DNA of 64,000 bases. It comes from Roseiarcus sp963832305. Lineage in GTDB: Bacteria; Pseudomonadota; Alphaproteobacteria; Rhizobiales; Beijerinckiaceae. The position numbers were made by a program, and so were the translations under genes. The notes below the pieces were generated by a model that saw only the letters and a program-made list of their open reading frames with translations, did no database searches and was not told where the DNA came from. This document shows, piece by piece, positions 1 to 9,173 of this stretch. The stretch covers positions 1 through 64,000 of the forward strand of contig CAWHTU010000018.1 of NCBI GenBank assembly GCA_963832305.1. The letters are read 5' to 3'. The first letter of the stretch is position 1, and each line of letters opens with the position of its first letter.

Positions 1-1813
1 CGTCGAGATATTTTTGCTTCATCGGCTCCCGTATCGGCAGGCAAGATTCCGCTAGGATCGAGTGTTGGGGTGCGTTCTTGAGATACCCGGCGACGGCGGC
101 CCTTGCTTCATCCATGCGCCCAAGGCTCGCATAGATGACCATCGTCGGCCATGGGTAAGAGGCCTCTAAGCCCTTGAGAGTTTGAAGCGCCTCTTCGTAC
201 CGGCCGGCGAGATAATACGTCCAGGAGACGTTGGTTTTCAAGTCAGAATGGTTTTTGTAGTCGTGCGCAATCGCCCACGAAATCCAGTCCATCGCCTTGT
301 CGATCTGGCCAGCCTGAGCAAGACGAGAAATCAAGCCAGCCCTCAACCAAACATTGTTGGGCGCCATCTCGACAGCAGCTTCCGCGTCCCAGAGCGAAGG
401 CTCGAACTCCTCGCCGTGCCACGCATGTAGGTGGGACATCAGATCATGGGTTCGGAAAATCTCGTAGCGGGATTTGTTCTTGGCCTCCTCGGCCTCCCGC
501 CCGAGTTTGTAGGCGATCTCGGTCGTGTCGCGACAGTTCTCGAACGGTCCGAAAAACATGTTCTCGTACTGATAACTCCAGGCGAGTACAATCTTTAGCA
601 GCGCGGAGTCGGGAAAATGCGCCAATCCTTCCTTCGCAATTTGTCGCCCCTGCACGTTGCTGTCGACACCCTGCAACCGGTCCCAGGAACGAAGGGCGTA
701 ATCCCATTCGCTGAAGGCAGACTCGGATTTTCGCCATGCTGCCGCCGTCTCGGCGGCGGCGAGCCGCCCGTCGCCGTCGGCGACCGCGCCATAGATCTGC
801 TCCGCAGTCTTCTTCTGGACGGTGACCTGGTCGTCGTTCGCGTATTCGTAGCTGTCCGACCAGACGGTCTGACCGCTCGCCGCGTCGGTGAGTTGCGCCC
901 GAACGCGCAGCTTGTCGCCGCTCTTCGCGAGGTCGCCTTCGAGAGTGTATCGTCTCCCGATGTCCTGTGCTCCCGGCGAAGACAGGCCTGATGGCGAGAC
1001 CATCCGGAACATCGGGTAGGTCGCCAGCATCGCCGAGACTTCGCGCGCGAGACTCGGACCCAGATTGTCGAGGCTCTTGTCGCCGCTTGTGTTGGCGAAG
1101 GGCAACACGGCTATGACCGGCGTGTATTCGGGCCGACCCGTCTCACGCGGCCAGAAGCGCCACGCGGCTGCGCCGGCAAGCGCGGCTAGGAGAACGACAA
1201 GCCCGAGCGTGGGAGCGAGCCGGCGATATTGGCGCAGAGCCCCGCCGAACCAATCACGCCGGACGCGCGCTCCTGGTGGTTGGATCTGATAGATGTGCAC
1301 TGGCCGGTCGATGTTCTTGAGCGTCTTCTCCCCGATATCGCGCAATGGCAGCCCGAGCTTGCCAAAGATCGCGTCGCGCACGTTGGCCGAAATACAGATG
1401 CCGCCCGGCTCGGCCAAAGGCTCCAGCCGCGCCGCGACATTGATGCCGTCGCCGTAGGTCTTGTCCGCGTCGTGGATGATGTCGCCGAGGTTGACGCCGA
1501 TCCGGAGCAGCATCTGGCGCTCTTTTGGGACGTCGACGTTGCGTTCGGCCATGATCTTCTGCGTCGCGACGGCGCATTCGACCGCGCGCACCGCGCTCGG
1601 AAACTGCGCGACGATCCCGTCGCCCGCGATGTTGATGATCGAACCGCCATATTTCGCAATGAGCGGGAGCAGGACCGCCTTGTGCGCCTCGAGGTCGCGC
1701 ACAGTCTCGTCTTCGTTGCGGCCCATGAGGCGCGAGTAACCGGCGACGTCCGCAGCCAAGATCGCCGCGAGGCGCCGCTCGTCGGAATGCAGGGTAGAAG
1801 CCTCCTCGGACAT
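1..1813 (-). CDS. Class III adenylate cyclase with C-terminal TolB/TPR-like region (3' end off window)
   Basis: Predicted to make cAMP from ATP. The cyclase domain is at residues 12-185. Metal-binding Asp22 lies in ADVAGYS and the second Asp in the IAGDGIV motif near residue 65, so the core metal site is kept. A membrane segment follows at about 200-222, then a FlgO/TolB-like stretch (VIAVLPFAN near 230) and a helical TPR-like tail that looks like peptide-repeat adenylate cyclases common in Rhizobiales. The frame is open from the ATG at 1813 to the window edge, about 604 codons, so the C-terminus is missing only because of the window. The catalytic domain should be cytoplasmic and the tail periplasmic. 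No regulator gene is visible next to it. Confidence 0.85.
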   Translation of the reverse strand, partial: MSEEASTLHSDERRLAAILAADVAGYSRLMGRNEDETVRDLEAHKAVLLPLIAKYGGSIINIAGDGIVAQFPSAVRAVECAVATQKIMAERNVDVPKERQMLLRIGVNLGDIIHDADKTYGDGINVAARLEPLAEPGGICISANVRDAIFGKLGLPLRDIGEKTLKNIDRPVHIYQIQPPGARVRRDWFGGALRQYRRLAPTLGLVVLLAALAGAAAWRFWPRETGRPEYTPVIAVLPFANTSGDKSLDNLGPSLAREVSAMLATYPMFRMVSPSGLSSPGAQDIGRRYTLEGDLAKSGDKLRVRAQLTDAASGQTVWSDSYEYANDDQVTVQKKTAEQIYGAVADGDGRLAAAETAAAWRKSESAFSEWDYALRSWDRLQGVDSNVQGRQIAKEGLAHFPDSALLKIVLAWSYQYENMFFGPFENCRDTTEIAYKLGREAEEAKNKSRYEIFRTHDLMSHLHAWHGEEFEPSLWDAEAAVEMAPNNVWLRAGLISRLAQAGQIDKAMDWISWAIAHDYKNHSDLKTNVSWTYYLAGRYEEALQTLKGLEASYPWPTMVIYASLGRMDEARAAVAGYLKNAPQHSILAESCLPIREPMKQKYLD

Positions 1814-2187
1814 GCGCTTGTCCGCCGTTCGCAATGTCGCGCGCCCTGACGGCGCCCGGGGCCCAATTTAGGCGGGGATGGCGCGTTCACGCAATCGTGA
1901 AGACTACCGACAATCTCTTCGGTAAAGCAGAAGAGTGTGCTAGACTGCCGTCGCGATGACCCATGTGATCCATGGCCTTCGGCGATCGAGCGCCGCGAAC
2001 GCCCCTTATGGCCGGCCGTATCGATCGGAAATGGCGCGGGTAAAAAAACCGCTCCCCACGGCCGGCGCAACCCTTTGAAAACGCTCATTTCCGACGAAGG
2101 AATCCAACCAAATCCAAGCCGGCGCCAAGCCCGGTCCAAACCCACAACTCACGAGATTCGGCCCGTTCCAAGAAAATACAAACATGT
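1814..2187. other. Intergenic region with an AT-rich inverted repeat at its right end
   Basis: No convincing gene. The right end (2173-2201) holds AAAATACAA and TTGTATTTT separated by 11 bases. This is unusually AT-rich for the window and overlaps the stop codon of the acetyltransferase. It could act as a transcription end signal for that minus-strand gene, but there is no classical GC stem. Confidence 0.4.
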
Positions 2188-2700
2188 TTATATTGTATTT
2201 TGTCGCCGACCCTCCCACTCGCGCTTCAGGATCGCCATCATGACGAGGTCGGCGCGCGTCCCGTCGGCGAGGCGGTAGGCTTGGCGCAGGACGCCGTCGC
2301 GGCTCATGCCGAGCTTCAGGTAAGCGGCTTGCGCCCGGGCGTTGTCGGCGAAGCAGTCGAGGTAGAACCGCTCGGCGCCCATGGGCCCGAACGCCTCGTC
2401 GAGGACGAGGCTCAGGAACGCGGTGCCGAGCCCCTGTCCGGGGCGGGCGACGGCGACGCGCTTGAGATAGAGGTTGCCGTGGACGTCGCCGAGGCCGCGC
2501 AGGATGGCGAAGGCCTCGATCGCGCCCGTTTCGCCAACGCCGAGCCGGTAGGCGTGGGAAGGCGAATCGAGCATCGCGCGATGCTCGCGCTCCTCCGAGC
2601 GGGCGACGCAAAGCTCGAAGTCCGGCGAGCGCTCGATCGCCATCACCGCGCCGATATCGGCGGGCCCGGCCGGGCGTAAGGTCAGCGCGGAAGCGGCCAT
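2188..2700 (-). CDS. GNAT family N-acetyltransferase
   Basis: A 170-residue protein of the GNAT fold, which transfers an acetyl group from acetyl-CoA to an amine. The acetyl-CoA binding motif A is visible as VARPGQGLGTAF around residues 83-94, followed by an LDCFADNARAQAAYLKLG segment typical of motif B (an Asn and the A-x-x-x-Y-x-K-x-G helix). Length is normal for a single GNAT domain. The substrate cannot be told from sequence. It is a stand-alone gene reading toward the adenylate cyclase, with its stop codon inside an AT-rich inverted repeat. Confidence 0.85.
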   Translation of the reverse strand: MAASALTLRPAGPADIGAVMAIERSPDFELCVARSEEREHRAMLDSPSHAYRLGVGETGAIEAFAILRGLGDVHGNLYLKRVAVARPGQGLGTAFLSLVLDEAFGPMGAERFYLDCFADNARAQAAYLKLGMSRDGVLRQAYRLADGTRADLVMMAILKREWEGRRQNTI

Positions 2701-2807
2701 CGAGAGCGGGCGATCCTCGGTTCGCGGCGCCCATTGCGCCTCGCGGCGCGAGCGTCTATACCCCGCCGGCCCTTGAGCGGCTTCGCCTGCTCGGGACTCC
2801 GGGAGAT

Positions 2808-2882
2808 GGGCGCTTAGCTCAGCGGTAGAGCACTACCTTGACATGGTAGGGGTCAGAGGTTCAATCCCTCTAGCGCCCACCA
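2808..2882 (+). tRNA. tRNA-Val (anticodon GAC)
   Basis: Full cloverleaf. Acceptor arms GGGCGCT (2808-2814) and AGCGCCC (2872-2878) pair exactly, the anticodon stem CTACC/GGTAG encloses loop TTGACAT giving anticodon GAC, and the T-arm carries the GGTTCAATCC consensus. The 3' CCA is encoded in the DNA (2880-2882). Confidence 0.97.
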
Positions 2883-3027
2883 TCCCCGGCTCCAGCGGCC
2901 GCCTCATTTTCGCGCCGGTTTTCGGCGAGAGGCTCGCGAAGGCGGCCTCCGATTCGTCTCCGCCCGAACCCTTCGACGGATTCCACCATTGTCATTGCGG
3001 ACGAGGGCGCTCAGCGGCGCGAAACGA

Positions 3028-3537
3028 TTGAAGGCCGGCCGGGCGCTCTTCGGCCTTGTCGCCGGGCTGGCGCTTCTCGCCGCGGCCCGGGCGGATGCGG
3101 CGAACACACAGGGCGCGATCAGGGACAGGCACGGCGACTGGGTGACCCGCTGCGAGACTCCGCCCGGCGCTCAACACGAGCAATGCGCGATCGTGCTCAG
3201 CGTCGTTGACCAGGAGCGGCCGAATCTGATCCTGGTCGTCATCGTCCTCAACACGGCCGACCGCAAGACGCGGCTCATGCGAGTGATCGCGCCGCTCGGC
3301 GTGCTGCTCCCTCCCGGCGTCAGCCTGCGAATCGACGAGGCGGACGCTGGGCGTTTGAGCTTCCTGCAGTGCCTCCCCAACGGCTGCGTCGCCCAGCTCG
3401 CCATGGACGATGCGCTTCTCGACAAGCTGAAGAATGGAAAGACTGCGACGCTCGGCATCTTCCAGACGCCCGAGCAGGGCGTTGGCGTGCAGGCCCCGCT
3501 CGCCGGTTTCAAGGAGGGCTACGAGCAATTGCCTTGA
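3028..3537 (+). CDS. Invasion-associated locus B (IalB) family secreted protein
   Basis: A periplasmic or outer-membrane-associated protein of the IalB family, widespread in Rhizobiales and of poorly known role outside Bartonella. The motif GDWVTRCE after the signal peptide, the Cys residues at the QCAIV and QCLPNGCV segments, and a C-terminal GF.EGY.QL end are family hallmarks. I chose the TTG at 3028 because it yields a compact signal peptide (MKAGRALFGLVAGLALLAA, then ADA). In-frame TTG codons at 2989 and 2995 would add about 13 charged residues that do not suit a signal peptide. No strong ribosome binding site supports any of these starts. About 169 residues, normal for the family. Confidence 0.7.
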   Translation: MKAGRALFGLVAGLALLAAARADAANTQGAIRDRHGDWVTRCETPPGAQHEQCAIVLSVVDQERPNLILVVIVLNTADRKTRLMRVIAPLGVLLPPGVSLRIDEADAGRLSFLQCLPNGCVAQLAMDDALLDKLKNGKTATLGIFQTPEQGVGVQAPLAGFKEGYEQLP

Positions 3538-3608
3538 CGGCGTCGGCGGGGTAAGCACCGCGCACTTTCAAACGGATCCTGGTTGCTCAATAGGCGAAGT
3601 CTGAAGCA

Positions 3609-4298
3609 ATGATCGCTCGCGCAAAGCTGGTTCGCATGGCGCTTCTTTCAATGGCGGCCGGCGCTCTTGCCGGCTGTGACACGGTCGGCGGCGCGGTGGG
3701 CTCCGTCGGCGGCTCGGTCAATGACTTCTTCTCCCATCACGATCCGAATACCGACTCCCTCAACGCGGGCGCAATCCCACGGCCGGTCGCCGGCAAGCCT
3801 GCGACCAATCCGAGCGACAAGCCGAAGGTTCTTCCGGTCGCCTCGCAAGACATCAATTGCCCGGAAGTCACGATTGCGGACGCCGGCGCGGCGCTGCGGG
3901 TCGGCGGCCCGGACAACCCCTCGGTGCGCTATCAGTTCAACATCGTCGACACGGCGCGTGAATGCGATCCCGCCGGTCCCTCGCAGGCCGCGCTCAGGAT
4001 CGGCGTCAAGGGCGCGGTGGTGATGGGGCCGGCCGGCTCGCCAGGGACCTTCAGCGCGCCGCTCAAGATTACGGTCACCCGTGACAGCGACAAGACGGAC
4101 GTCTTCTCGCAGACCTATCAAGTCCAGGCGGCGACGGACGGCGTCACTGCCGGCCCCTTTCGCGTCGTGACCGATCCGATCACCGTGCCGATGCCGACTC
4201 TCCAGCTGGCTGACGTCTATTCGATCACCGTGGGCTTCGAAGGCGGTACTGGGGGCCCGTCGCCGGCGCGCCACAAGAACAAGAAGAGGTCAGGCTAG
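3609..4298 (+). CDS. Conserved lipoprotein of unknown function
   Basis: A 229-residue protein with a signal peptide ending in a lipobox (ALAG before Cys22), so it should be lipidated and anchored to a membrane. A Gly/Ser-rich linker and a Pro-rich stretch lead into a domain beginning near CPEVTIADAG (about residue 85) with a second Cys in ARECDP. The domain is rich in beta-strand-like alternation. The basic end (RHKNKKRSG) is notable. I do not recognise the domain beyond its resemblance to hypothetical lipoproteins of Rhizobiales. Stand-alone gene, same strand as the gcv operon downstream. Confidence 0.8.
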   Translation: MIARAKLVRMALLSMAAGALAGCDTVGGAVGSVGGSVNDFFSHHDPNTDSLNAGAIPRPVAGKPATNPSDKPKVLPVASQDINCPEVTIADAGAALRVGGPDNPSVRYQFNIVDTARECDPAGPSQAALRIGVKGAVVMGPAGSPGTFSAPLKITVTRDSDKTDVFSQTYQVQAATDGVTAGPFRVVTDPITVPMPTLQLADVYSITVGFEGGTGGPSPARHKNKKRSG

Positions 4299-4387
4299 GC
4301 GAAGCGGGCCGAAACCCGGACGGACTCATCATGCGTTGACAATCCTCGGCCGGTCAGGCTAGCTCGGAAACGTCAGTCGAAGACACT

Positions 4388-4577
4388 TCGCGGAAGAGTC
4401 CGGCGCATTTCGCGCCGGCGCCGAAGGCGCAACCGCCCCGGAAACGCTCAGGCCTTAGGGACCGCGCAAGTGATGACGCTCTGGAAAGAGGCGCGCGTCG
4501 CTGAGACGTTCGCCCACCGACGGGGGTAACCGCGGCAGGCGGGAAATCTCTCAGGTCATGGGACAGAGGGGGCGCCC
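4388..4577 (+). ncRNA. Tandem glycine riboswitch ahead of gcvT
   Basis: Two consecutive glycine aptamers in the leader of the glycine cleavage operon. Aptamer 1 (about 4388-4471) carries the GCCGAAGGCGCAA core and the ACGCTCAGG strand followed by GGGACCG. Aptamer 2 (about 4476-4577) has CCCACCGACGGGGGTAACCG, ATCTCTCAGG and GGGACAGAGG. The short linker between the two is typical of cooperative tandem switches. Glycine binding in such leaders turns on the cleavage system, so this probably activates gcvTHP. An ATG at 4558 lies inside aptamer 2 and is not a start codon. Confidence 0.9.
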
Positions 4578-4644
4578 GCGAGCGCCAGGCCGCAAGATCG
4601 CGGCTTGGCGTGGGGGCGGGCGCTTGTTCACGACCGGCGGCCCC

Positions 4645-5775
4645 ATGACCGAAACCTCGCACCAGAAAACGCCGCTTTACAGCCTGCACGTCACGCTCGG
4701 CGCGCGGATGGCGCCGTTCGCCGGTTACGACATGCCCATCCACTACCCGGCCGGCGTCCTCGCTGAGCACCTCCACACTCGGAAGTTTGCCGGGCTGTTC
4801 GATGTTTCGCATATGGGCCAGGCGCTGATCGAGGGCGCGAGCCACGCGACTGTCGCGGTCTTTCTCGAGACCCTTTGCCCTGCCGATCTTCTCAATCTGG
4901 CCCCTGGCCGCCAGCGATATACCCAATTGCTCAATGACGACGGCGGAATTGTCGACGACCTGATGGTCACTCGCCCGCCTCGCGTGGATGGCGCGCTGAG
5001 ACTCGTCGTGAACGCCTCACGAAAAGCGGCCGACTACGAGCTCATTCGCCATCGCTTACCCTCAAACGTCCGCCTGACGCCGCTCCCAGAGCGGGCGCTG
5101 ATAGCGCTTCAGGGCCCTATGGCGGCCTCGATATTGGCGCGCCTTGCCCCCGGCGAGGGTCTCGAAACCATGCCCTTCATGAGCGCTCGCCCCGCGCGGG
5201 TCGCGGGGTTCGAAACCTTCGTCTCACGCTCGGGCTACGCAGGCGAGGACGGCTATGAAGTCTCGCTCGCGTCGACCCGGGCGGAAAGCTTCGCCCGCCT
5301 TCTCCTCGCCGAACCCGACGTTGCGCCGATCGGCCTCGGCGCCCGGGATTCGCTGAGGCTCGAGGCCGGCCTCTGCCTTTACGGGCATGAGCTCGCCGAG
5401 ACGATCGATCCGGTCGAAGCCGCTCTATCCTGGTCGATTCAGAAGCGCAGGCGCTTGGAGGGCGGATTTCCCGGCGCCCGGCGCATTCAGGACGCGCTGG
5501 CCAACGGGCCGACCCGTCAGCGCGTGGGCGTCCGGCCCGACGGTCGCGCGCCCGCCCGCGAAGGGGCGGAAATCGTCTCGTTGGACGGCGCTTCAATTGG
5601 AGTCGTTACGTCCGGCGGGTTCGGCCCGAGCGTCGGCGCGCCGATTGCGATGGGCTATGTCGACCGCGCCCATGCGGCGATTGGAACGCCGATCAGTCTG
5701 ATTGTCCGCGGCAAGCCGTTGAGCGCGCGGGTCGTCGCCCTGCCTTTCTACCCCCACGCCTATTATCGCGGTTGA
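4645..5775 (+). CDS. gcvT: Glycine cleavage system aminomethyltransferase (T protein)
   Basis: Takes the aminomethyl group carried by lipoyl-GcvH, releases ammonia and passes the one-carbon unit to tetrahydrofolate. Family signatures include FAGYDMPIHYP near the N-terminus, GLFDVSHMGQ, and the C-terminal GYVDRAHA segment of the OB-like domain. Start chosen at 4645 because it falls after the riboswitch and yields the normal 376-residue length; the frame is open upstream through the aptamer. First gene of gcvT-gcvH-gcvPA-gcvPB; the stop is 14 bases before gcvH. Confidence 0.96.
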   Translation: MTETSHQKTPLYSLHVTLGARMAPFAGYDMPIHYPAGVLAEHLHTRKFAGLFDVSHMGQALIEGASHATVAVFLETLCPADLLNLAPGRQRYTQLLNDDGGIVDDLMVTRPPRVDGALRLVVNASRKAADYELIRHRLPSNVRLTPLPERALIALQGPMAASILARLAPGEGLETMPFMSARPARVAGFETFVSRSGYAGEDGYEVSLASTRAESFARLLLAEPDVAPIGLGARDSLRLEAGLCLYGHELAETIDPVEAALSWSIQKRRRLEGGFPGARRIQDALANGPTRQRVGVRPDGRAPAREGAEIVSLDGASIGVVTSGGFGPSVGAPIAMGYVDRAHAAIGTPISLIVRGKPLSARVVALPFYPHAYYRG

Positions 5776-5789
5776 GCAAGGAATGGACG

Positions 5790-6167
5790 ATGTCTGAGAT
5801 CCGCTACACCAGGGACCATGAGTACCTCCGCGTCGAGGGCGTCGAGGGCGTCGTCGGCATCAGCGAGCATGCGCAGCAGCAGCTCGGCGACGTGGTCTTC
5901 GCCGAAACGCCGCCGATGGGCAAGGCGCTGAAGCAGGGCGATCCGGCCGCCGTGGTCGAGAGCGTCAAGGCGGCGAGTGACGTATTCTCGCCGGTTTCCG
6001 GCGAAGTCGTCGCCGTCAATTCGGAAGTCGAGTCGACGCCAGGCCTCATCAACGAGGACGCGCTCGGGCGCGGCTGGCTCTTTCGCCTCAAACTCGCCGA
6101 CCCGGGCGAATTGAGCGGCTTGATGGATGAATCCGCCTACGCAGACTACCTCAAGACGTTGGGTTGA
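5790..6167 (+). CDS. gcvH: Glycine cleavage system H protein
   Basis: The lipoyl carrier that shuttles the aminomethyl group between P, T and L proteins. The lipoylation site is Lys60 in VVESVKAASDV. At 125 residues the length is normal. The ATG at 5790 is preceded by AAGGA at 5778-5782. Only three bases separate its stop from the gcvPA start, so translation is probably coupled. Confidence 0.97.
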   Translation: MSEIRYTRDHEYLRVEGVEGVVGISEHAQQQLGDVVFAETPPMGKALKQGDPAAVVESVKAASDVFSPVSGEVVAVNSEVESTPGLINEDALGRGWLFRLKLADPGELSGLMDESAYADYLKTLG

Positions 6168-6170
6168 ACA

Positions 6171-7514
6171 ATGCGCTACCTGCCGCTCGACGCAAGCGAA
6201 CGCGAGGCGATGCTGGCGCGCATCGGCGTGCCGGACATCGAGGCGCTGTTCGCCGACATTCCCGCCGACAAGCGGATTCGCGGTCTTCTCGACATGCCAG
6301 GGGCAAAGAGCGAAATGGCGGTCGAGAGGGTGATGACGACGATCGCCAAGCGCAACCTCGCCGCCGGCTCGACCCCGTTCTTTCTCGGCGCCGGCGCCTA
6401 CAGACGCCATATCCCGGCGACCGTCGATCACCTCATCCAGCGTTCCGAGTTCCTGACCAGCTATACCCCCTACCAGCCGGAAATCGCCCAAGGCACGCTC
6501 CAGGTATTGTTCGAGTTCCAGACCCAGGTCGCCGCCCTCACCGGCATGGAGGTCGCGAACGCCTCGATGTACGATGGCTCGACCGCGTGCGGTGAAGCGA
6601 TGTTGATGGCTCATCGCCTCACGCGACGCAGCCGGGCGGTGATCTCGGGCGGCCTGCATCCGCAATATGCCGATGTCTGCGCGACGCTCGCCCATATGGC
6701 GGGCAATGTGATCGTCCGTCTGCCTCCCGACCTCGAGGCGAGCGAAGACATCGCTGCGGCTATCGACGGTGAGACAAGTTGCGTCATCGTCCAGGCGCCC
6801 GACTTTTTCGGCAATCCGCGCGATCTCGCCCCCGTTGCCGCGGCGGCGCATGCGCGCGGCGCCCTGCTGATTGCGGTTTTCACCGATCCGGTGGCCCTCG
6901 GCGCCCTGCGTTCTCCCGGCGAGATGGACGCCGACATTGCTGTTGGAGAGGGTCAGGGGCTCGGCAACGCGCTCAACTTCGGCGGCCCATATCTCGGCCT
7001 GTTCGCGACGCGCGCAAAGAACGTGCGCCAGATGCCGGGCCGTCTTGCGGGCGAGACGGTAGATGCGGCGGGGCGGCGCAGCTTCGTTCTCACCCTCTCG
7101 ACCCGCGAGCAGCACATCCGCCGCGAGAAGGCGACGAGCAACATCTGCACCAACTCCGGCTTATGTGCGCTGGCGTTCTCGATCCATCTGACGCTTCTCG
7201 GCGCCGCTGGACTCGGACGCCTGGCGAAGGTCAACCATGCCAATGCCGCGCGTCTCGCCGAGCGGCTTGCCTCGATTCCGGCGGTTGAGGTCGTCAACCC
7301 GAACTTCTTCAATGAGTTCACGATGCGCACGCCGCGGCCAGGCGCCGAACTGATCGAGGCTTTGGCCAGGCTCGGAGTGATTGGCGGATTGCCGGTTTCG
7401 CGTCTCTTGCCCGGGGCGGGGCTCGACGACTGCATCATCGTCGCCAGCACGGAGATCAATACCGAGGACGACCGCGCGGCCTACGGGCACGCGCTTGCCG
7501 ATTGCCTGCGTTGA
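6171..7514 (+). CDS. gcvPA: Glycine dehydrogenase (decarboxylating) subunit 1
   Basis: N-terminal half of the split P protein, which with GcvPB decarboxylates glycine using PLP. 447 residues, the normal size for a split subunit. Recognisable by the F.GAG.Y.H..P start region, LTSYTPYQPEIAQGTLQ, the ANASMYDGSTA segment and the NICTNSGLCAL motif. This subunit lacks the PLP lysine, as expected. Lies between gcvH and gcvPB in one operon. Confidence 0.96.
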   Translation: MRYLPLDASEREAMLARIGVPDIEALFADIPADKRIRGLLDMPGAKSEMAVERVMTTIAKRNLAAGSTPFFLGAGAYRRHIPATVDHLIQRSEFLTSYTPYQPEIAQGTLQVLFEFQTQVAALTGMEVANASMYDGSTACGEAMLMAHRLTRRSRAVISGGLHPQYADVCATLAHMAGNVIVRLPPDLEASEDIAAAIDGETSCVIVQAPDFFGNPRDLAPVAAAAHARGALLIAVFTDPVALGALRSPGEMDADIAVGEGQGLGNALNFGGPYLGLFATRAKNVRQMPGRLAGETVDAAGRRSFVLTLSTREQHIRREKATSNICTNSGLCALAFSIHLTLLGAAGLGRLAKVNHANAARLAERLASIPAVEVVNPNFFNEFTMRTPRPGAELIEALARLGVIGGLPVSRLLPGAGLDDCIIVASTEINTEDDRAAYGHALADCLR

Positions 7515-7535
7515 AGCCTTAGGAGAGGGTACCTG

Positions 7536-9080
7536 ATGAACGTACAAGGCCGCCCGACCCGCCCCGAAACGGCTGCCAAGCCGTCGCGCGGAACCTTCAC
7601 TGGAAATCGGGGGCTCAACATGGAGGAGGCGCTGATTTTCGAGACCGGGCGCTTCGATGCGACCGGGGTCGATATCGACGACCCCGAACCTTTCCAGTCG
7701 CGTTTGGGCCGGCACGCGCGCAGAAGCGCAATCGAACTGCCCGGCCTCACCGAACCAGAGGCGATCCGCCATTACGTTCGCCTCTCACGCAACAACTATT
7801 CGATCGACGCCGGCATATACCCGCTCGGCTCGTGCACGATGAAGCACAATCCCCGCCTCAACGAAAAAGTTGCGCGCCTGCCTGGATTCGCCGACGTCCA
7901 TCCGTTGCAGCCAGTCTCGACCGCGCAAGGGGCGCTTGAGGTTGTCGAAGCGCTCACAAACGCTTTGTTGACTATGACCGGCATGGACGCCGTCGCGATG
8001 TCGCCCAAGGCCGGCGCGCACGGCGAGCTCTGTGGCATGATGGCGATCAAGGCGGCGGTCGAGGCGCGAGGGGAGGGAGCGACTCGGCGGGTCGTGCTGG
8101 TTCCCAATTCCGCCCATGGCACGAATCCCGCAACCGCGGCGCTGATTGGCTATTCGGTCCGTTCCGTTCCCGCAGCCGCGGACGGAACCGTCAGCGCCGA
8201 AGCCGTGCGCGCCGCGCTCGCCCCCGACGTCGCGGCGATCATGCTGACCAATCCCAACACCTGCGGACTGTTCGAACGCCAGATTGTCGGCATCGCCGAG
8301 GCGGTGCACGAAGCCGGGGCGTATTTCTATTGCGACGGCGCGAATTTCAACGCTGTCGTCGGCAAGACCCGTCCGGGCGATCTCGGCGTCGACGCGATGC
8401 ACATCAACCTGCACAAGACGTTCTCGACCCCCCACGGCGGCGGCGGTCCCGGCGCTGGGCCAGTCGCGCTCTCCTCGCGGCTCGCCCCTTATGCGCCGAT
8501 TCCTTTCGTCAAACGCGAAGGCGCATCGCTTCGCCTGGTCGAACATCCCGATGGCGGCGCATCGTTCGGACGCATGTGCGCTTTCCACGGGCAAATGGGC
8601 ATGTTCGTGCGCGCGCTCGCTTTCATTTTGTCTCACGGCGCCGACGGTCTTAGGCAGGCTTCGGAGGATGCGGTGCTGTCGGCCAACTATATTCGCGTTT
8701 CGCTCAACGATGTGATGAGCGCGCCGTTCGGCGATCAGCCCTGCATGCACGAGGCGCTGTTCGACGACCGGTGGTTGAAGGACACCGGATTGACGACGCT
8801 CGATTTCGCCAAGGCGATAATCGACGAGGGCTATCACCCGATGACAGTCTATTTCCCGCTCATCGTGCACGGGGCAATGCTGATCGAGCCGACGAAGTCC
8901 GAATCAAAGGCGAGCCTCGACCTGTTCATCATGACGCTTCGCGATCTTGCGATCGCCGCCGCAGCGGGCGAGCGCGAACGCTTTCAGTCTGCGCCGGTCG
9001 ATGCGCCGCGGCGGCGGCTCGACGAGACCCGAGCCGCGAGACAGCCGATATTGCGATGGACGAAGCCGCAGCCGGCATGA
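7536..9080 (+). CDS. gcvPB: Glycine dehydrogenase (decarboxylating) subunit 2
   Basis: C-terminal half of the split P protein, carrying the PLP cofactor. The Schiff-base lysine is Lys294 in NLHKTFSTPHGGGGPG. The YPLGSCTMKHNP and PNSAHGTNPA motifs are also present. 514 residues, normal. A good ribosome binding site (AGGAGAGG at 7521-7528) precedes the ATG. Last gene of the riboswitch-controlled operon; the lipoamide dehydrogenase (L protein) is not in the window. Confidence 0.96.
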   Translation: MNVQGRPTRPETAAKPSRGTFTGNRGLNMEEALIFETGRFDATGVDIDDPEPFQSRLGRHARRSAIELPGLTEPEAIRHYVRLSRNNYSIDAGIYPLGSCTMKHNPRLNEKVARLPGFADVHPLQPVSTAQGALEVVEALTNALLTMTGMDAVAMSPKAGAHGELCGMMAIKAAVEARGEGATRRVVLVPNSAHGTNPATAALIGYSVRSVPAAADGTVSAEAVRAALAPDVAAIMLTNPNTCGLFERQIVGIAEAVHEAGAYFYCDGANFNAVVGKTRPGDLGVDAMHINLHKTFSTPHGGGGPGAGPVALSSRLAPYAPIPFVKREGASLRLVEHPDGGASFGRMCAFHGQMGMFVRALAFILSHGADGLRQASEDAVLSANYIRVSLNDVMSAPFGDQPCMHEALFDDRWLKDTGLTTLDFAKAIIDEGYHPMTVYFPLIVHGAMLIEPTKSESKASLDLFIMTLRDLAIAAAAGERERFQSAPVDAPRRRLDETRAARQPILRWTKPQPA

Positions 9081-9173
9081 CGACGCCGCACCCGGCGCGC
9101 TCTTTCTTATGAGGCCAATATGGTTCTAGACTGCCGGTGGTCGCGACCATTCGCGCCAGAGGGCTGAGCCGCC

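Noticed and set aside
4558..4644. Upstream ATG giving a longer GcvT
   Set aside because: It lies inside the second glycine aptamer, and the extra residues do not match GcvT; the ATG at 4645 gives the normal family start.
5763..7115. Long open frame (450 codons) on the minus strand over gcvH and gcvPA
   Set aside because: It is an antisense shadow of GC-rich coding DNA; the plus-strand genes are unmistakable.
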